A program made the position numbers and the translations under genes. From the NCBI GenBank assembly GCA_029851415.1, contig CM056741.1:62300282-62364281 (forward strand): a stretch of 64,000 nucleotides of DNA, written 5' to 3'. Below are positions 43,461-55,600 of the stretch, piece by piece. Below the pieces are notes generated by a model. The model searched no databases and was not told where the DNA came from. It worked only from the letters and a program-made list of their open reading frames with translations. Source of the DNA: Eretmocerus hayati. Taxonomy: Eukaryota; Arthropoda; Insecta; Hymenoptera; Aphelinidae. Numbering within the stretch: the stretch's first letter is position 1; each line of letters starts with the position of its first letter.

Positions 43461-44109
43461 GAAAAAAAATACTCCCTTAGTGCCTCAAAATCCGTATCTA
43501 CTATCATCGTCTGCTTGCATCATACGCGAGCATATAAAGAGATGTGAACAATGCGACCGCGCATAGCAGAAGACACGACCGTGCAGTAGACGCATATGCT
43601 GCTCTGGCTGCACCGAAGAGCGACTCGCGACTCCTCGCAAGACAAGTAGTGCAGTGCTCAAGTCATGTTCGATTTATCGTTACACAATAGTGATTTCTGA
43701 GATTTTGGTACTTCGCGAAGTAATATTACGACCATTTTTGAGTGTCTGCGCACATTCTGATGCACTGCAGTAAACACAGCAAACGCGCGCGTTTTCGACG
43801 TAGTCGACAACGAGTCACTCGTGGCCAACTTCGCACCGTGCATTAGAATGAGCGGCTAACCTTTGCAAATCACTCGGTGTTTACTCGCTTCCCGGGGCTT
43901 CTTTCCGATCGACATGAGCTTCTGAATGTGTTTTTTGTTATAATTCTGCATAACGATTTTCATGCCAGTGATTTCCGACGTTTAAAATCAGCCAGTGAAG
44001 CATCTCCGATAAAGTCAATTCCACGGCCACGGTGGCCATTGACCGTGCCGTAAAGTGCTACTTTTGCTCCACGCAAGCGTGCGTAAAGATAGGCTAAAGG
44101 GCACCTAGT

Positions 44110-44510
44110 GCTGAAATAGTATTTTTCGATTCGAGGGAGGGAAGTTTGGTTTTGCTTTTCGAGTGATTGTTTTCGGACCGAGCCCTGGCGAGGGTCGAAA
44201 TTAGCACGAGTAAAGCAAAAAAACTTCACGCCCGAGTATCGAAATACGTTTTTCGCAATTTTCCGATGTTTGGGTGCCTACAAAATTGCGAAAAATAACT
44301 TTCGCGCCTTGCACATGAGGTTCCCCGCTTCCGAGCGATCATTTCAACCCTCGCCTTCGGCTCGGGCCGAAATCCGATCGCTCAGAAGCGAGCTACAACC
44401 TCATGAACTCGGTGCGAAATATACTATTTCGATCGACTGGGCGTAAAGTAAACGAAAACTACCGTGCGCAAAGCAGTGCTTTACGCACAGTCGATCGAAA
44501 ATTACTTTTT
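44110..44510. repeat. Compound foldback repeat cluster, copy 2
   Basis: It has near-identical segments to 2985-3850: TTTTGCTTTTCGAGTGATTG through CGAAATACGTTTTTCG (44157-44255), the CAATTTTCCGATGTTTGGGTGC module, the hairpin ATGAGGTT...AACCTCAT (about 44316-44404), and GATCGACTGGGCGTAAAGTA through GCACAGTCGATCGAAAA. The modules are ordered differently from copy 1. Confidence 0.75.
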
Positions 44511-44699
44511 TGATATTCCGTGCGTGAGAAAGAACTTTGTACACAATTTGACGGCTTTCGCTGACAGTTCATCAAGAAGTATTGTTCGATACATGGGAGC
44601 AAAACCTATTTTTTGCATCCTCGTGATGATTCCAACCCTCATTTGCGGCTCGGACCGGAACCTCATCATTCGGCCACGAATTGAGTTCACACCCTTGTA

Positions 44700-46124
44700 C
44701 AGTGAAACCTGTGTACATTGGACACCTTCGGTGCAAGAGAAAAGTGTCCAATGTAGGCAGGTGGCCAATGTACCCAACACCGGCTGGAAAGTCACGACAA
44801 ATCATGTAAACACGATGAATATGGATTATTTTTAATATGTTGTCATCAGAATTCGTCATACATATATAAACCCTTGTTGATGCTTGAAATTATCGTCGAC
44901 AATACAGTAATACTTCACACTGGTTTAAAAAAATTGCTAATTTTTGATTGAACTGGACATTTATGGGAAAATAGTTCTTTTTCATACTCGATATTAACGT
45001 TGTACAAATCACTCATACATTGAGGTAAATGGACGGATGCAAATTTCATAAACTCTTTCAGATGCAATTGAGCTTCTTCATAGCTAGGTACACTTGTCAC
45101 ATTCTCTAGAGATGAATCTTCACTATCACTGTCATCAGAACGAACATTCCTGCTTGAACTACCAGCCAATACACTCTCTAAGATTGCGTCTGGCGAACTA
45201 AGTGATTCTTCGTGAACTTGCAAGTGATCATCACAACCCACAATTTCTTGCGCCGAACAGATGTCTTCTCGTAACTCCGCAGGCAATGCTTCTATTATCG
45301 GGCCTAGGACATCACTAGCCGATCTCACATTTCCATCTGCTTCCAAGCCATCGTTATTCAATTCTTGTGCAAATCCAGCTCGTTTAAAACACTTCAAAAT
45401 TGTTGTGGAAGACACCTCGTTCCATGCCGCAGCAATCCACCTCACAGCATGATAAACTGAGATGGACTTGATGAAGTTTGTTCTCTCGATACCTGTTTCC
45501 AGCTTACTGACAATGTGTTGTAGCATCAGCTTCCTATAGTTCAATTTTACATTCTGAATAATACCTTGATCAAGAGGCTGCACTTCTGAAGTCAAGTTTG
45601 GAGGCAAAAATTCTATTTTCACATTACTGAAAGACATGGAGCATTTGTGGCTCGATGCATTATCAACAAAAATGATTATCTTCCTTCCAGCAAGTTTCAT
45701 TTTTATGTTTACAATTTTAGCCCATTCTGTGAAATAAATCGAAGTCATCCAAGCTTTCTGGTTTGATTTCCATATTACAGGTAAATTGTTTATATCAACA
45801 CGATTTTCACGAAACGCACGAGGATAGTGTGAAGTCAGAAAACCGAATAGCTGTGTGAGTGAGATGTGACAAGGAAAATGTACACTGCTCACGAATATCA
45901 AATGTATATAATTCTAAGATTGGCCAATGTACACAGTGAAAATTACTTGTTCGGTGCACGTTCATGGTGTCCAGAGTAGGCAGGTGGCCAATGTACAGAG
46001 GTGGCCAATGTACACGGATAATTTTACATAAGAAACAATGGGCTGAAATCCGGTGCAGCGGAAAAGTGTCCAAAGTCGACAGGTGGCCAATGTACCAAGG
46101 TGGCCAATGTAACAGGTTTTACTG
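44700..46124 (-). mobile_element. Truncated Tigger/pogo-type DNA transposon
   Basis: The left end is CAGTGAAACCTGTGTACATT and the complement of the right end is CAGTAAAACCTGTTACATTG, with TA outside both ends (44698-44699, 46125-46126). Both ends have repeated GTGGCCAATGTAC motifs. At about 1.42 kb it is shorter than full Tigger elements (2-2.5 kb) and encodes only the C-terminal part of the transposase. Confidence 0.9.
44915..45823 (-). pseudogene. Tigger/pogo transposase, N-terminally truncated
   Basis: The similarity begins at YPRAFRENR (near 45823). Residues before it in the open frame (to 45901) look unrelated. LPVIWKSNQKAWMTSIYFTEW, IIIFVDNASSH (second catalytic Asp) and LTSEVQPLDQGIIQNVK (third Asp) identify a DDE_1/Tigger transposase. 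The helix-turn-helix CENP-B domains and first Asp are missing, lost by internal deletion between the right terminal repeat and this point. The C-terminal tail is Ser/Asp/Glu-rich and ends near the left end. The enzyme cannot be active. The retained frame is open for about 300 codons, so decay is recent. Confidence 0.88.
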
Positions 46125-46308
46125 TATCGAAATGTGCAATGTTGATATACTGTGCGTGGAACTGCATTCTGCGCACACTTCATCGCATTTTACTCACAAT
46201 TTATCAAAGAGTATAGTTCGATACACGGGAGTAAGGTTTATTTTCCCATCCTCATATCGAAACGTACAATTTTCAAACGATCGTTGTTTCGAGGATTAAA
46301 ACTGATTG

Positions 46309-46645
46309 ACAAGGAGCACCCAGGTGTTGTGGGCCACAGATTTGGCTGAAACTCTTGGGATAGTCTCCTTTCACCACAAAAAGGTAAAACCCACAGCCGC
46401 ACTTGCAAATGCCCAACCGTTTTCAAGCTATATCTAATGACATTAGCATTGCCCATATGGGCTCATAATCAAAAAAGATATATACATATAAAGATATACT
46501 CGTAATGCTAATGTTATAAGCTGCAGCTCGGAAACACTTAGGCATTTGCAAGTGAGGCTCTGGGTTTCATCTTTTGGCGGTAAAAGGAGACTATCCCCAG
46601 AGTTTCAGCAAAATCCGTGTTCCACAACCCCTGGGTGTTCCTCGT
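46309..46645. repeat. ACAAGGAG-ended MITE, copy 2
   Basis: The same family as 35361-35670: ACAAGGAGCACCCAGG at the left, CCTGGGTGTTCCTCGT at the right, with shared interior segments such as GAAACTCTTGGGATAGTCTCC and its complement. The central loop is AT-rich (near 46465-46500). Confidence 0.75.
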
Positions 46646-49600
46646 GAGTCGCACAGGAAGTATTATCCCTGAATTCACTGTCAGATGACGTAGTGCACCC
46701 TGGAATCACTTCATATTTTTTCTGTACTCCTTCATCCTCAATGACTCCTACCCACAAAGACTTCCCTTTGCCGAATGGGAAGTCTCATATTTCATTTCAA
46801 TTTTTCTAAAAAGAATAGCTATAAACAATAAATCTTATCAGAAACAGAGTCGAAATCTGATGCGATTAATCGATTACTCGTCGACGAGGAATGGGAATCG
46901 AAGCATTACTCTCGGCGGATGGTGATAGCGTTGGTTCCCTTGGTAACCTCGATAAATCATGAAAATCCCATCAGCAGACAGAGAGCGAGAGAGAGCCAGA
47001 GTCAGAGCCGCGTATTTGATCCGCGAGTTAATGATCTGACTTCAGTCGAGTGCTCGCTCTCGATCCGGTCTGCGATTTACGTATGACAAGCTTCTCTTTG
47101 AAGCTGTATACATGTGAGTTCATATGTAGATGTAGTTGGATTGAGAGGAGTGAGAGAAACGATGCATGTAAAATACGTAACCGAGCGTGTACAGGGCGAT
47201 AATATCGAGAGAACGAACAGGAGGTAAAGGGTGCGTGTGAGCGTGCGAATTACTCCCATTTGGCTATAGTAGTACGAGGCTCTTTGACCATGCGTAGATG
47301 TATCCAGAAACGCTTTGAATACATCGGGAGAATATGTCCGTAATGTTTGCCATTGCTGTCGACATGTCATCGAGTTTATGATTCGCGAGCAATCCCATTC
47401 CGAGTCGAACAGCGTACTCAAGGCTAAAATCTACTCATGGATTCAAATATCCGCACCAAATCCAAGAATCTAATATGAGATCGAAAATTCCGGTTCTCGT
47501 TTCATTCATGTATCTGAGAGTGGTGTGAACAGAACTTGAATGATTTGCAGATATTGATTTAGGCCTCAAAGTTGTTATGAAACATCAACATGGGTCTTGA
47601 TTCATTATAGCCCAGCTTGGTAACAATTTTCACGATACGCTGGACAATATAAATCCGTAGAATCCATGAGATATTTGAAAACACTACCAATATTGATAGA
47701 ATTTCAGCTCATGGGAAATATTGCCTTGCTGCTATTGCACAATTATATTGAAAAGTATTAGTGGTTCAAACAGCATAGTATCATGAATAATAATTGGTCC
47801 TACAGAATCGATCCGCGGGAATATTGACCATTATAATATCCAGTAGCAATATTAGGGCTCCCACTCGTACCATCAGCTAACCGCAATTATTACTACAGCG
47901 ATAATGATGATTCTAGCCTTTCATGGATTATTATGGTCTGTTAGAGTACAGCATCATAGCCTTTAGTGCAGTTCTCTTGGCTCTCAATAACGTACATAAT
48001 TCACGTGGATTGTATACGAGGCATACAGATCCTCTTATACCATCTGACACGTAATACGTACTCTCTCAATGAAGAGGGTTTGGCTCGTGGAACCGATGCG
48101 GCAGTATACGTTAGCGTGTAACGTTCGTGAACTATGGTGATAGAGCATCGCCCATCTCAATGGCTCCACAGACGCGTATCCGCCTACTAGTCAATGTCCT
48201 ACAAACACCGAGCTTTGCTTGGTGCCATTGACCGGTAATATTTGTCATACACACATCCAATGTGTCCTCTGCATATATGAATTGTCTAGTGCTTTGCTTT
48301 TCATACGGCCGTATTTAAACAGTGTCATGGAGTTGTGTAGGAACTTTCACATTAATAGTAGGTTAATATATTGATTAGATGAGGACAAGTGAGTGGAGAC
48401 GAATGCGATGAATGACACAAAGTCCAATAATTTCACTTTGTACATGCAGAATCGTAATCGACTTTCAAGACTCGATTTTGTAAAATCGCGACCCTTCTGA
48501 ACAAATTTAATCTGCCCACTGCAGGAACATTTCTAGCTGACTAAGAGATGATCTGGTGTTTGAAACATTCAATTAAAAATGGAAACGAACAATAGAATGA
48601 AGGAGTCGGAAAAATAACGATTTTCATTTTTTTTATCTTGAATGAAACCTCTCCAGAAGGACAATTTGTGTGTCACTATGATTCTCAGATCTTCAAAAAA
48701 TTTGCTGAACTCTTTCAAATTCTTCTGATGTTCCTTCGAGAGTCATCATGAAATATTAAAAATCACAATTGATCTGAACAGTGTTAATAATACTGGACTT
48801 TTTAAAGAACGGATCAGCGCTTTGCTGAGTCATTTTTCATCAAAATTGAATAAGTTATTAGGTTTGAGAAAATCACTCCAAATTTCCCTGAAAGATTGAG
48901 GAAGATCTCGATGAGAATTACGAAAGAAGAGTCTTTGACAGTGGGGATTAAATGAAATTGATTCTTTATGAGGAAATTTGTAACGAATAAAGATTCCATA
49001 TGAGTAATGTTACAAGATTGATGATTCTCATATAGGACTACAATATATGATTGTGGTCAAATGATTGATTCTTCCAAAGACTTGATTTGAACTTAAATTC
49101 GTACTCAAGGAAAATATCTATCAATTCCATGTCAAAAATTGCTAGCATGACATTACTCAACTTCCCGCAAAAGTATAACGGAACTCTCTTGTATTTCTCA
49201 TTTACTGCTTCATACTATAGAAATTCTTCATTTCTGATATTTATTTCATTCTCTTATTATCATGATGAGAGCTCAGATATTGAGAACACGATGCACTCTT
49301 ACTTTTGATTCTGAATATTGATGCATGTTTTTCACACAAAACCATGATAATCATCGGAAACTCTGCATGAGATTTGTCATGATTACTCTTTACAAATGAA
49401 CTTGTCTTCTTCGAATCATGTTACTTGCGAATTTCTCTCATGTGGAGATTCATAATCACCCGCACTTCCATTCATTCCAAAACCATGGCGAATTTTCCAA
49501 TTTCCTGCGTATTGAATGGTCGAGCAGAATCTGCTCGTCAAATCCACGTCGCCCCCTTTAAAAAGATGTCTCTTTGACCGGAATGAAATACACCCATCCC

Positions 49601-52600
49601 GAGGCGATAGCATCCGATGGCATTCATCTGATCTCATGATGGATTTCTCGATTTCTCAAAGAGAATTTTTTCCATCAGGAGATATGCCATCAGTTATCGA
49701 TCCATTCCTTTGAATGGATCGAATCTATTCAATAGGACATCTCCGTCGGGAATCAAAAGAGCAAAATCGATAATGGTGGCTTGTAGCTCAATCAACGATC
49801 ATATTTACTCTCTAATGAGCTTCGTTATCATGAATTGCACAAGTCTGATACAAGTCCTTTTCATGACTGGCTCCCTTGGGAATATTCCATCTGGAAGTCC
49901 CCATTAGGAAAAGATGAGCTAGCAATAACATCGGAAAGAATTTTACATCTTGTGGCCAGCATCACCTTCCAAAGGAGCCTTTTCATCCCCGTAAAATTTT
50001 CGTCAATAAATCATCCTTATAGCTGTGGCAAAGAGCCCAGTAAAGAACTCTGATATCATGGGCACATCAAAATCCTACAAAGCCAAGACCCAATAAAACT
50101 CGACCAAATTTCGTGACCGTTTAACGACTGGCACGTGCCTGGAAAACGCCACACGAATTTGTCGCTGGTTCCTCGCCAATCAGTTGCTAGAGATACGTGA
50201 GGTACCAGAATGAACCACCACTACCACAATCAAATTGGTCATCGGCTGACGCAAACGTGCAAGGAGGCCAAATCCTCCACTTCCGATGCTGCATCAATCT
50301 ATATAGATATATATTTAGTATATATCTATGGTCATCTGTTATGTGCTTGCGTTTCGAACATCAGTGTCTGGCAGGTAATGGCTCACGTGGTTACCGCCAC
50401 CACCGTCCAGTTAGTCTCTCGGTAACCATTACCGTGACGTTGCAGCTTATATGCCACGAAATTCTGCAACGTCTTCAAAACCGCTGATGCTGCGTTGCTA
50501 ATGACCCGTCACCGGTGTTGTGCAAAATCATATTAGCATGGTGGCCAGTTTGGACGTGTTCTGACTGTGCACTATCGCTTGGGTAAAGATTGGTTGAAGG
50601 TGATTTGGTCCTCTGAGAGTGGTTACTCTGGGACGAGATTGATGTCCACAAGGAATGGATTGATCCGAGACCCTTTTGGAACCAAAAAAATCCAGGACAG
50701 ATATTTCCTAATTCATTTATACTACCGTGGAATGACATCTTCGTGAAAATGAGTTTCGATGGTTGTTGCAGTCATTTTAGAAGTATGACGAATTGAGAGC
50801 AATGTTCCCGAAAGCTTCTTCGAAGATATCATGAAATTGATTTGAAACCCCCTATCTGAGTCACGAGAATTTTTGAGAGTACTTTCGAGCAATTTTTCGG
50901 AGAATTATCCACCAATAAATCAAGTACGCCATAAAAAATGCCGGAGTAGAGCATATTTGCCAAGACCTCTACCATGCGACCACGATATTTCTGGCAAAAT
51001 GTGAAGGTTATTCCCATGCCCTGTGCTTGTGCATATATGTTTTGTCAGAAATATCGTGGCCACATTGTATACTTGGAGCGTTTGGGGGGTAAACGAGTAT
51101 TGCAAGAACGGTTTGGTTCAATGAGTTTATAAAGGTTGATATCGAAAAATTTTCCAATACACAAACCGAAACCAAAACGTATCATATTTTTGAGACTTTT
51201 TTCAACCTTCTTCAGGGTTTTTTACCCATTTCACATCTCTAGGTTTTGAGAGAAATATTCTGTCTTAGAAGGCGATTACAATTCAGAGCTTGCATCAGAT
51301 TTGCATGTTCGACGTTGCTTGGAATGTAAATCATACAAGCGATCTCGAACAGTAGTTTAATGATGTGTAAGGCAGACGATACCAAGCTGGTGTGGCATCT
51401 CAGAGTAGGCGCACCCGATCAGATTGAAACTTGTAGCCGATCGGAATACGCAATCAGCATTTACCCTATTCTAGAGTGCCAGGTGTGCCTCGAATTTTCA
51501 AAATGCCTTGCGGTTCTCTTAAACATTCCTGTTACTGCCAATGTGTACTAGTCATTCCACATTTCAGTTCGTCTCTACTGAAGGTGAAATAATCTTATGT
51601 CTTATTTCTGATAAGTTGTGGATTTTCCAGTTAGTTATTCTTATTCGATGATATTTTATCGGTCATTTGTTTGCCCAACAACGATGGCGAATTTCGATGA
51701 CGCAAATTTTAAGTACATGCATATGGCATATTTTGTTGAACCATTCATCGAAAAATTGTAGTGATTGAGTATTTATGTAACTTGAGGGATATTTAATGAA
51801 ACTTTGGTTCATTTCTATGATTTCATTATCAGGGTGAAATTTTCAAGATTGGAAGCACAACTAGAATTGCGATTGCGATTCCATTAGGAGTCATAAAGAA
51901 ACTGAAATCCACAAAGAATAAGTTGAATCCACGAGAAAGTTAGCGACACAGAAGAAGAAGTCACAGGACTCCCAGAAACAGGAATTATTCGTCGTTATCT
52001 GAGAATTTCCAGTCGACTTGAATTTACGAACAACCAACTCTTTTACTATCTGCTCCACGACGTCGCGGAGTTCTTATCGCATTTACATGATTTTGAATAA
52101 TTGTCCTCTTATTTTGTCGTATCTGCAGCAAAAAAAAGAGAGTCGATATCTTGGCGTTGTATTTTTTCATAATCTCCGTCTGAATTTATTTGAAAGGAAA
52201 GCGAGGGAAGAATGGAAAGATCCCTCGGGCTTTACACTGGAAAATCTTACTCTTTTATCTCTCGCAGCTTTCTTCTCGGTCGTCAGGTAGTGGTGTGTGC
52301 ATCGTAGAGGAATGCGCAAAATCTTCTGGAAGGATATTTACCAACGGATCTCTTCCTACCTTTCGTCTGAATATTTTCTCCCGTAAAAGCTGCAAAGCTT
52401 TTTGTGATTCACACACATGTACATGTATTGTAAGCTGTAAATGTCTGTTTAGGGAGCGTTTATGGCTTAGGTGACGCATTCTCCCGATTTTTGAGCTTCT
52501 TTCAACTAAAATCTTTATAACTGTTTTACTCATGAAAATTTGAGCCTTGCATCTTCACCAGAGAATCATTTGAAAGCCACTTTTCATCCGAAGACTTGTG

Positions 52601-55600
52601 AGGAAGTGTAGAGTATCAGCCTAGGGCTTATCTCGTATCACGAAATCCACCATAGCCATCGATCGATCACATAAATTGGCATCGGTACTGGATGAACTGA
52701 ACCACTAAGAGGTTTACGGTGGTAGCAGCAGGTATATCGAAAGGCAGCATCCCTTCGCGGGGATGGTTGAAAGGAAATTAAACGCGTCTGGAGCCTTGCA
52801 TGGATCACAGGTACATTCACCCGGGGGGCTTTCCACGCGCCAAGCTCTATGCGGAATAAATTTACCCCTGCAGCTGCAACAGCCTTCCTCTGATGTTCTT
52901 CCTGTACGTACCACATACATCACGCCAGCATCTCAGTATCTATGTGTGTGTGTGGGTAATATATAGATGGTGAACTCAGTCTGTGTCTGTATAATATAGC
53001 AACGTGCGTGAGGTACCACATTAAGGCCGGTCTCTTTGCATGTGTTTGCCCGTTTGTTCCGGCGACGTTTTCCCGATGTGCTTTACTGTGCTACGGAGAC
53101 AAAGCTCACCTTCTCACAAGATGCTTTGATCGTTGGCTCTGTGTGAAGGCGAGCTCTGCTGTGACATAATAAACGCAATATCTCGAGCACAAGAAAATAA
53201 TATACCTGTATCTTGATTGTGTGATGTTGCCGGGTCACGTGTATATTCTGAGCAGCAAGTTGCTTTGAAATATATAGAGACGTATGAATATATGTGGTAT
53301 GGGTTGGCTCTGCACTGCTTTGTCTTCGCCTGTGCTTTACTGAGCGATTTGTGATTTTGCCGTGCACATTTATGCATGCAAATATGATGCGAGGTATATA
53401 CTGAGGGGCAAAGTTGGCGAAGAGATGGCGTACAGAGGAATGATGAGAATTTTGGCGTAGTTGTGTGGAGCAGAGCTATTTTGACGCAATCATCCTTTCC
53501 GCGAGAAGATGCACAGGGGTAGTTTGAGCGAGCGTCTCGGTAATGAGTCTTTGAACTACGAGACCGCATTTGCTGTGGGATGCTTTTCCCTAGTGTGTGT
53601 ATGTGTGTTTCGGAGGGAGAGAGGCGGGGGGGGGTGCACATTAGAGCTGTCTTTGACTGGAATTCATTTGCGGAGGAGCTAAGAGTTATCGTCGCTACAA
53701 ATTATTTGAAGCTTCAAAGCACTTGACAACTAGTTTTCTCATATTCCAATTCCTTGTGAGACTTCGGTAATGATGTCAGGATTGCTGAAATTTGCAAAGC
53801 TTTGTTTGGGTTTCTTATTGAGTTTGGTTTGTTTGGAAGCCATTGTATTATCCTATTATGCTCAGTTTTCAACTATGTTTATTTTGGTTGTGATAGTTCC
53901 ATGAGAATATATTGGCATAAAGAGACGACGGAAAATAACCTCAAAAATTGAGCTCCGATTCTCTATTGTAAACATTTCTTTCTTCATTGGAATCTGTTTC
54001 TGGAGTATTCTGGTAAGTTCTAGAAATTTTCGGGATTTTTCGCATCAATTGATTCCAAGTTATTTCAAGAGTCAACAATCTACTTTGTTGTCTGTAGGTA
54101 ATATTCGGCAAGACCATGAATACTTCGGATTTTTTTAGGGTGGGATTTTTTGCTTGAACCTTTTGTATTGTCTAGATCGTATTTTCTCTAAGTTGTAATG
54201 ATATTTAAGCGGTCGTATTTCACTCATAACTCGAGTATTGTTTTTGAGTGGGCCGATGAACCTCTGGTCATGCTGAGTCTGTAAATCAAAACACTAGGGG
54301 ATTTAGTGATATGAAACACGAAAGTAGTTCAAATATTATCTCATCGAAATGTTCTAACTGTCTGATCGGAAGAATGGATCGTAAGAAGGGAATTCTATGA
54401 CTCCACCCCAGTGCTTACAGATGTGGAATGCCAGTATTTATCAAGCATGATTGTATTTCTTTGGGGTCTTTTAGATTCTGGGCCTTTTAGCTCGGTTTTT
54501 AGTTATGTTGTTGAAAATACAATATTCACGTATTTAAAATTTCTCATGTTACACATCCGTGATAAAGGTTATCGAAGCTGACTCTTCTCATGAAACTAAT
54601 GAAAACCAGGTCAAATTTAGAGGAAGGAATCGATCGTTCAATCCTCCACTCGAGCAAATAGCGACCACAAAAAAGCCCAATCACCTCTTCGGTAACACCG
54701 CTCAATGATAAGACAGGAAAGGGGAAGAAAATTAAGGAAAACCGGTGCAGTTTCCCTGGCAGAATTGAACGATAAATTCATTCCCGTCCGACAGAATTAC
54801 CGCCATCAATTACGAGGCATGGGCCAACCAGATAATGTCTTCAAATCCTCACGGCACGAACTTTCATCATAGATCAAGGCTTCGTGGCTACGTCGCTCGT
54901 GCTTTCTTTGGACTCGAATTCATTGTCACCGGTCCAAGCCCTTAATTCTGATATAAAGAGCCCCCCGGTGAACCTCTCTCAATTTCATCCCAACTTGCAT
55001 AAGCTTCTCTGAAATGCAGTGAAACTTCAAAGTTTCACTTTGATGGAGCGTATCCGCAATGACTCGAAGCTTCTTTTAAAAGAGCGATGTTCTCGGACCG
55101 GGCAGAAACTACGTCACAAAGTACTCTTGAAGCTTTACAATGCCTTGATTTTCAAATTGACTTCGTCAATTTTCTATGGACAGTTCAATTCTACCTATAT
55201 TGGATATTCCATATATTCGTTTCTGGAAAAACTACCTCCTGCTTTGCATTTGTTCAATGGGTAAAAAAATTTATTTTCATAAAATGAGCATAAAAGTTTA
55301 AAAGAGAGTTATTCTTGAAAATTGAAGTGTCTCGCATGTGGCGTGCGAATCAAGAATTTTTTCATAAAATACAGGAAGCACTGTTGGCTTACGTTTTAAT
55401 CCTTCTCTTTTCGAGGCCGTTACGCGATGAAAAGGCCACAAAAAGGAAGAGGCGCAGAGCTCAGCTCTCGCTAGTAATAGCAGCGTCAGTTTCCAGTTGT
55501 ATTACAACTGCGAGAGTGAGAGGGAGCTTTCCTGGCTTTCAGCACCAAACGCACTGCGATTGTAACCTGAGGGGCCAATCGCGGTATACATGAAAAGGGA

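Noticed and set aside
49416..50053. Several frames on both strands with a DVDLTSRFCS-like segment
   Set aside because: I considered a decayed gene, but stops are frequent when the frame is extended and no family was recognised.
53114..53641. 175-codon minus-strand frame
   Set aside because: Low-complexity, Ser/His-rich and overlapping another frame. No motif, promoter or splice context.
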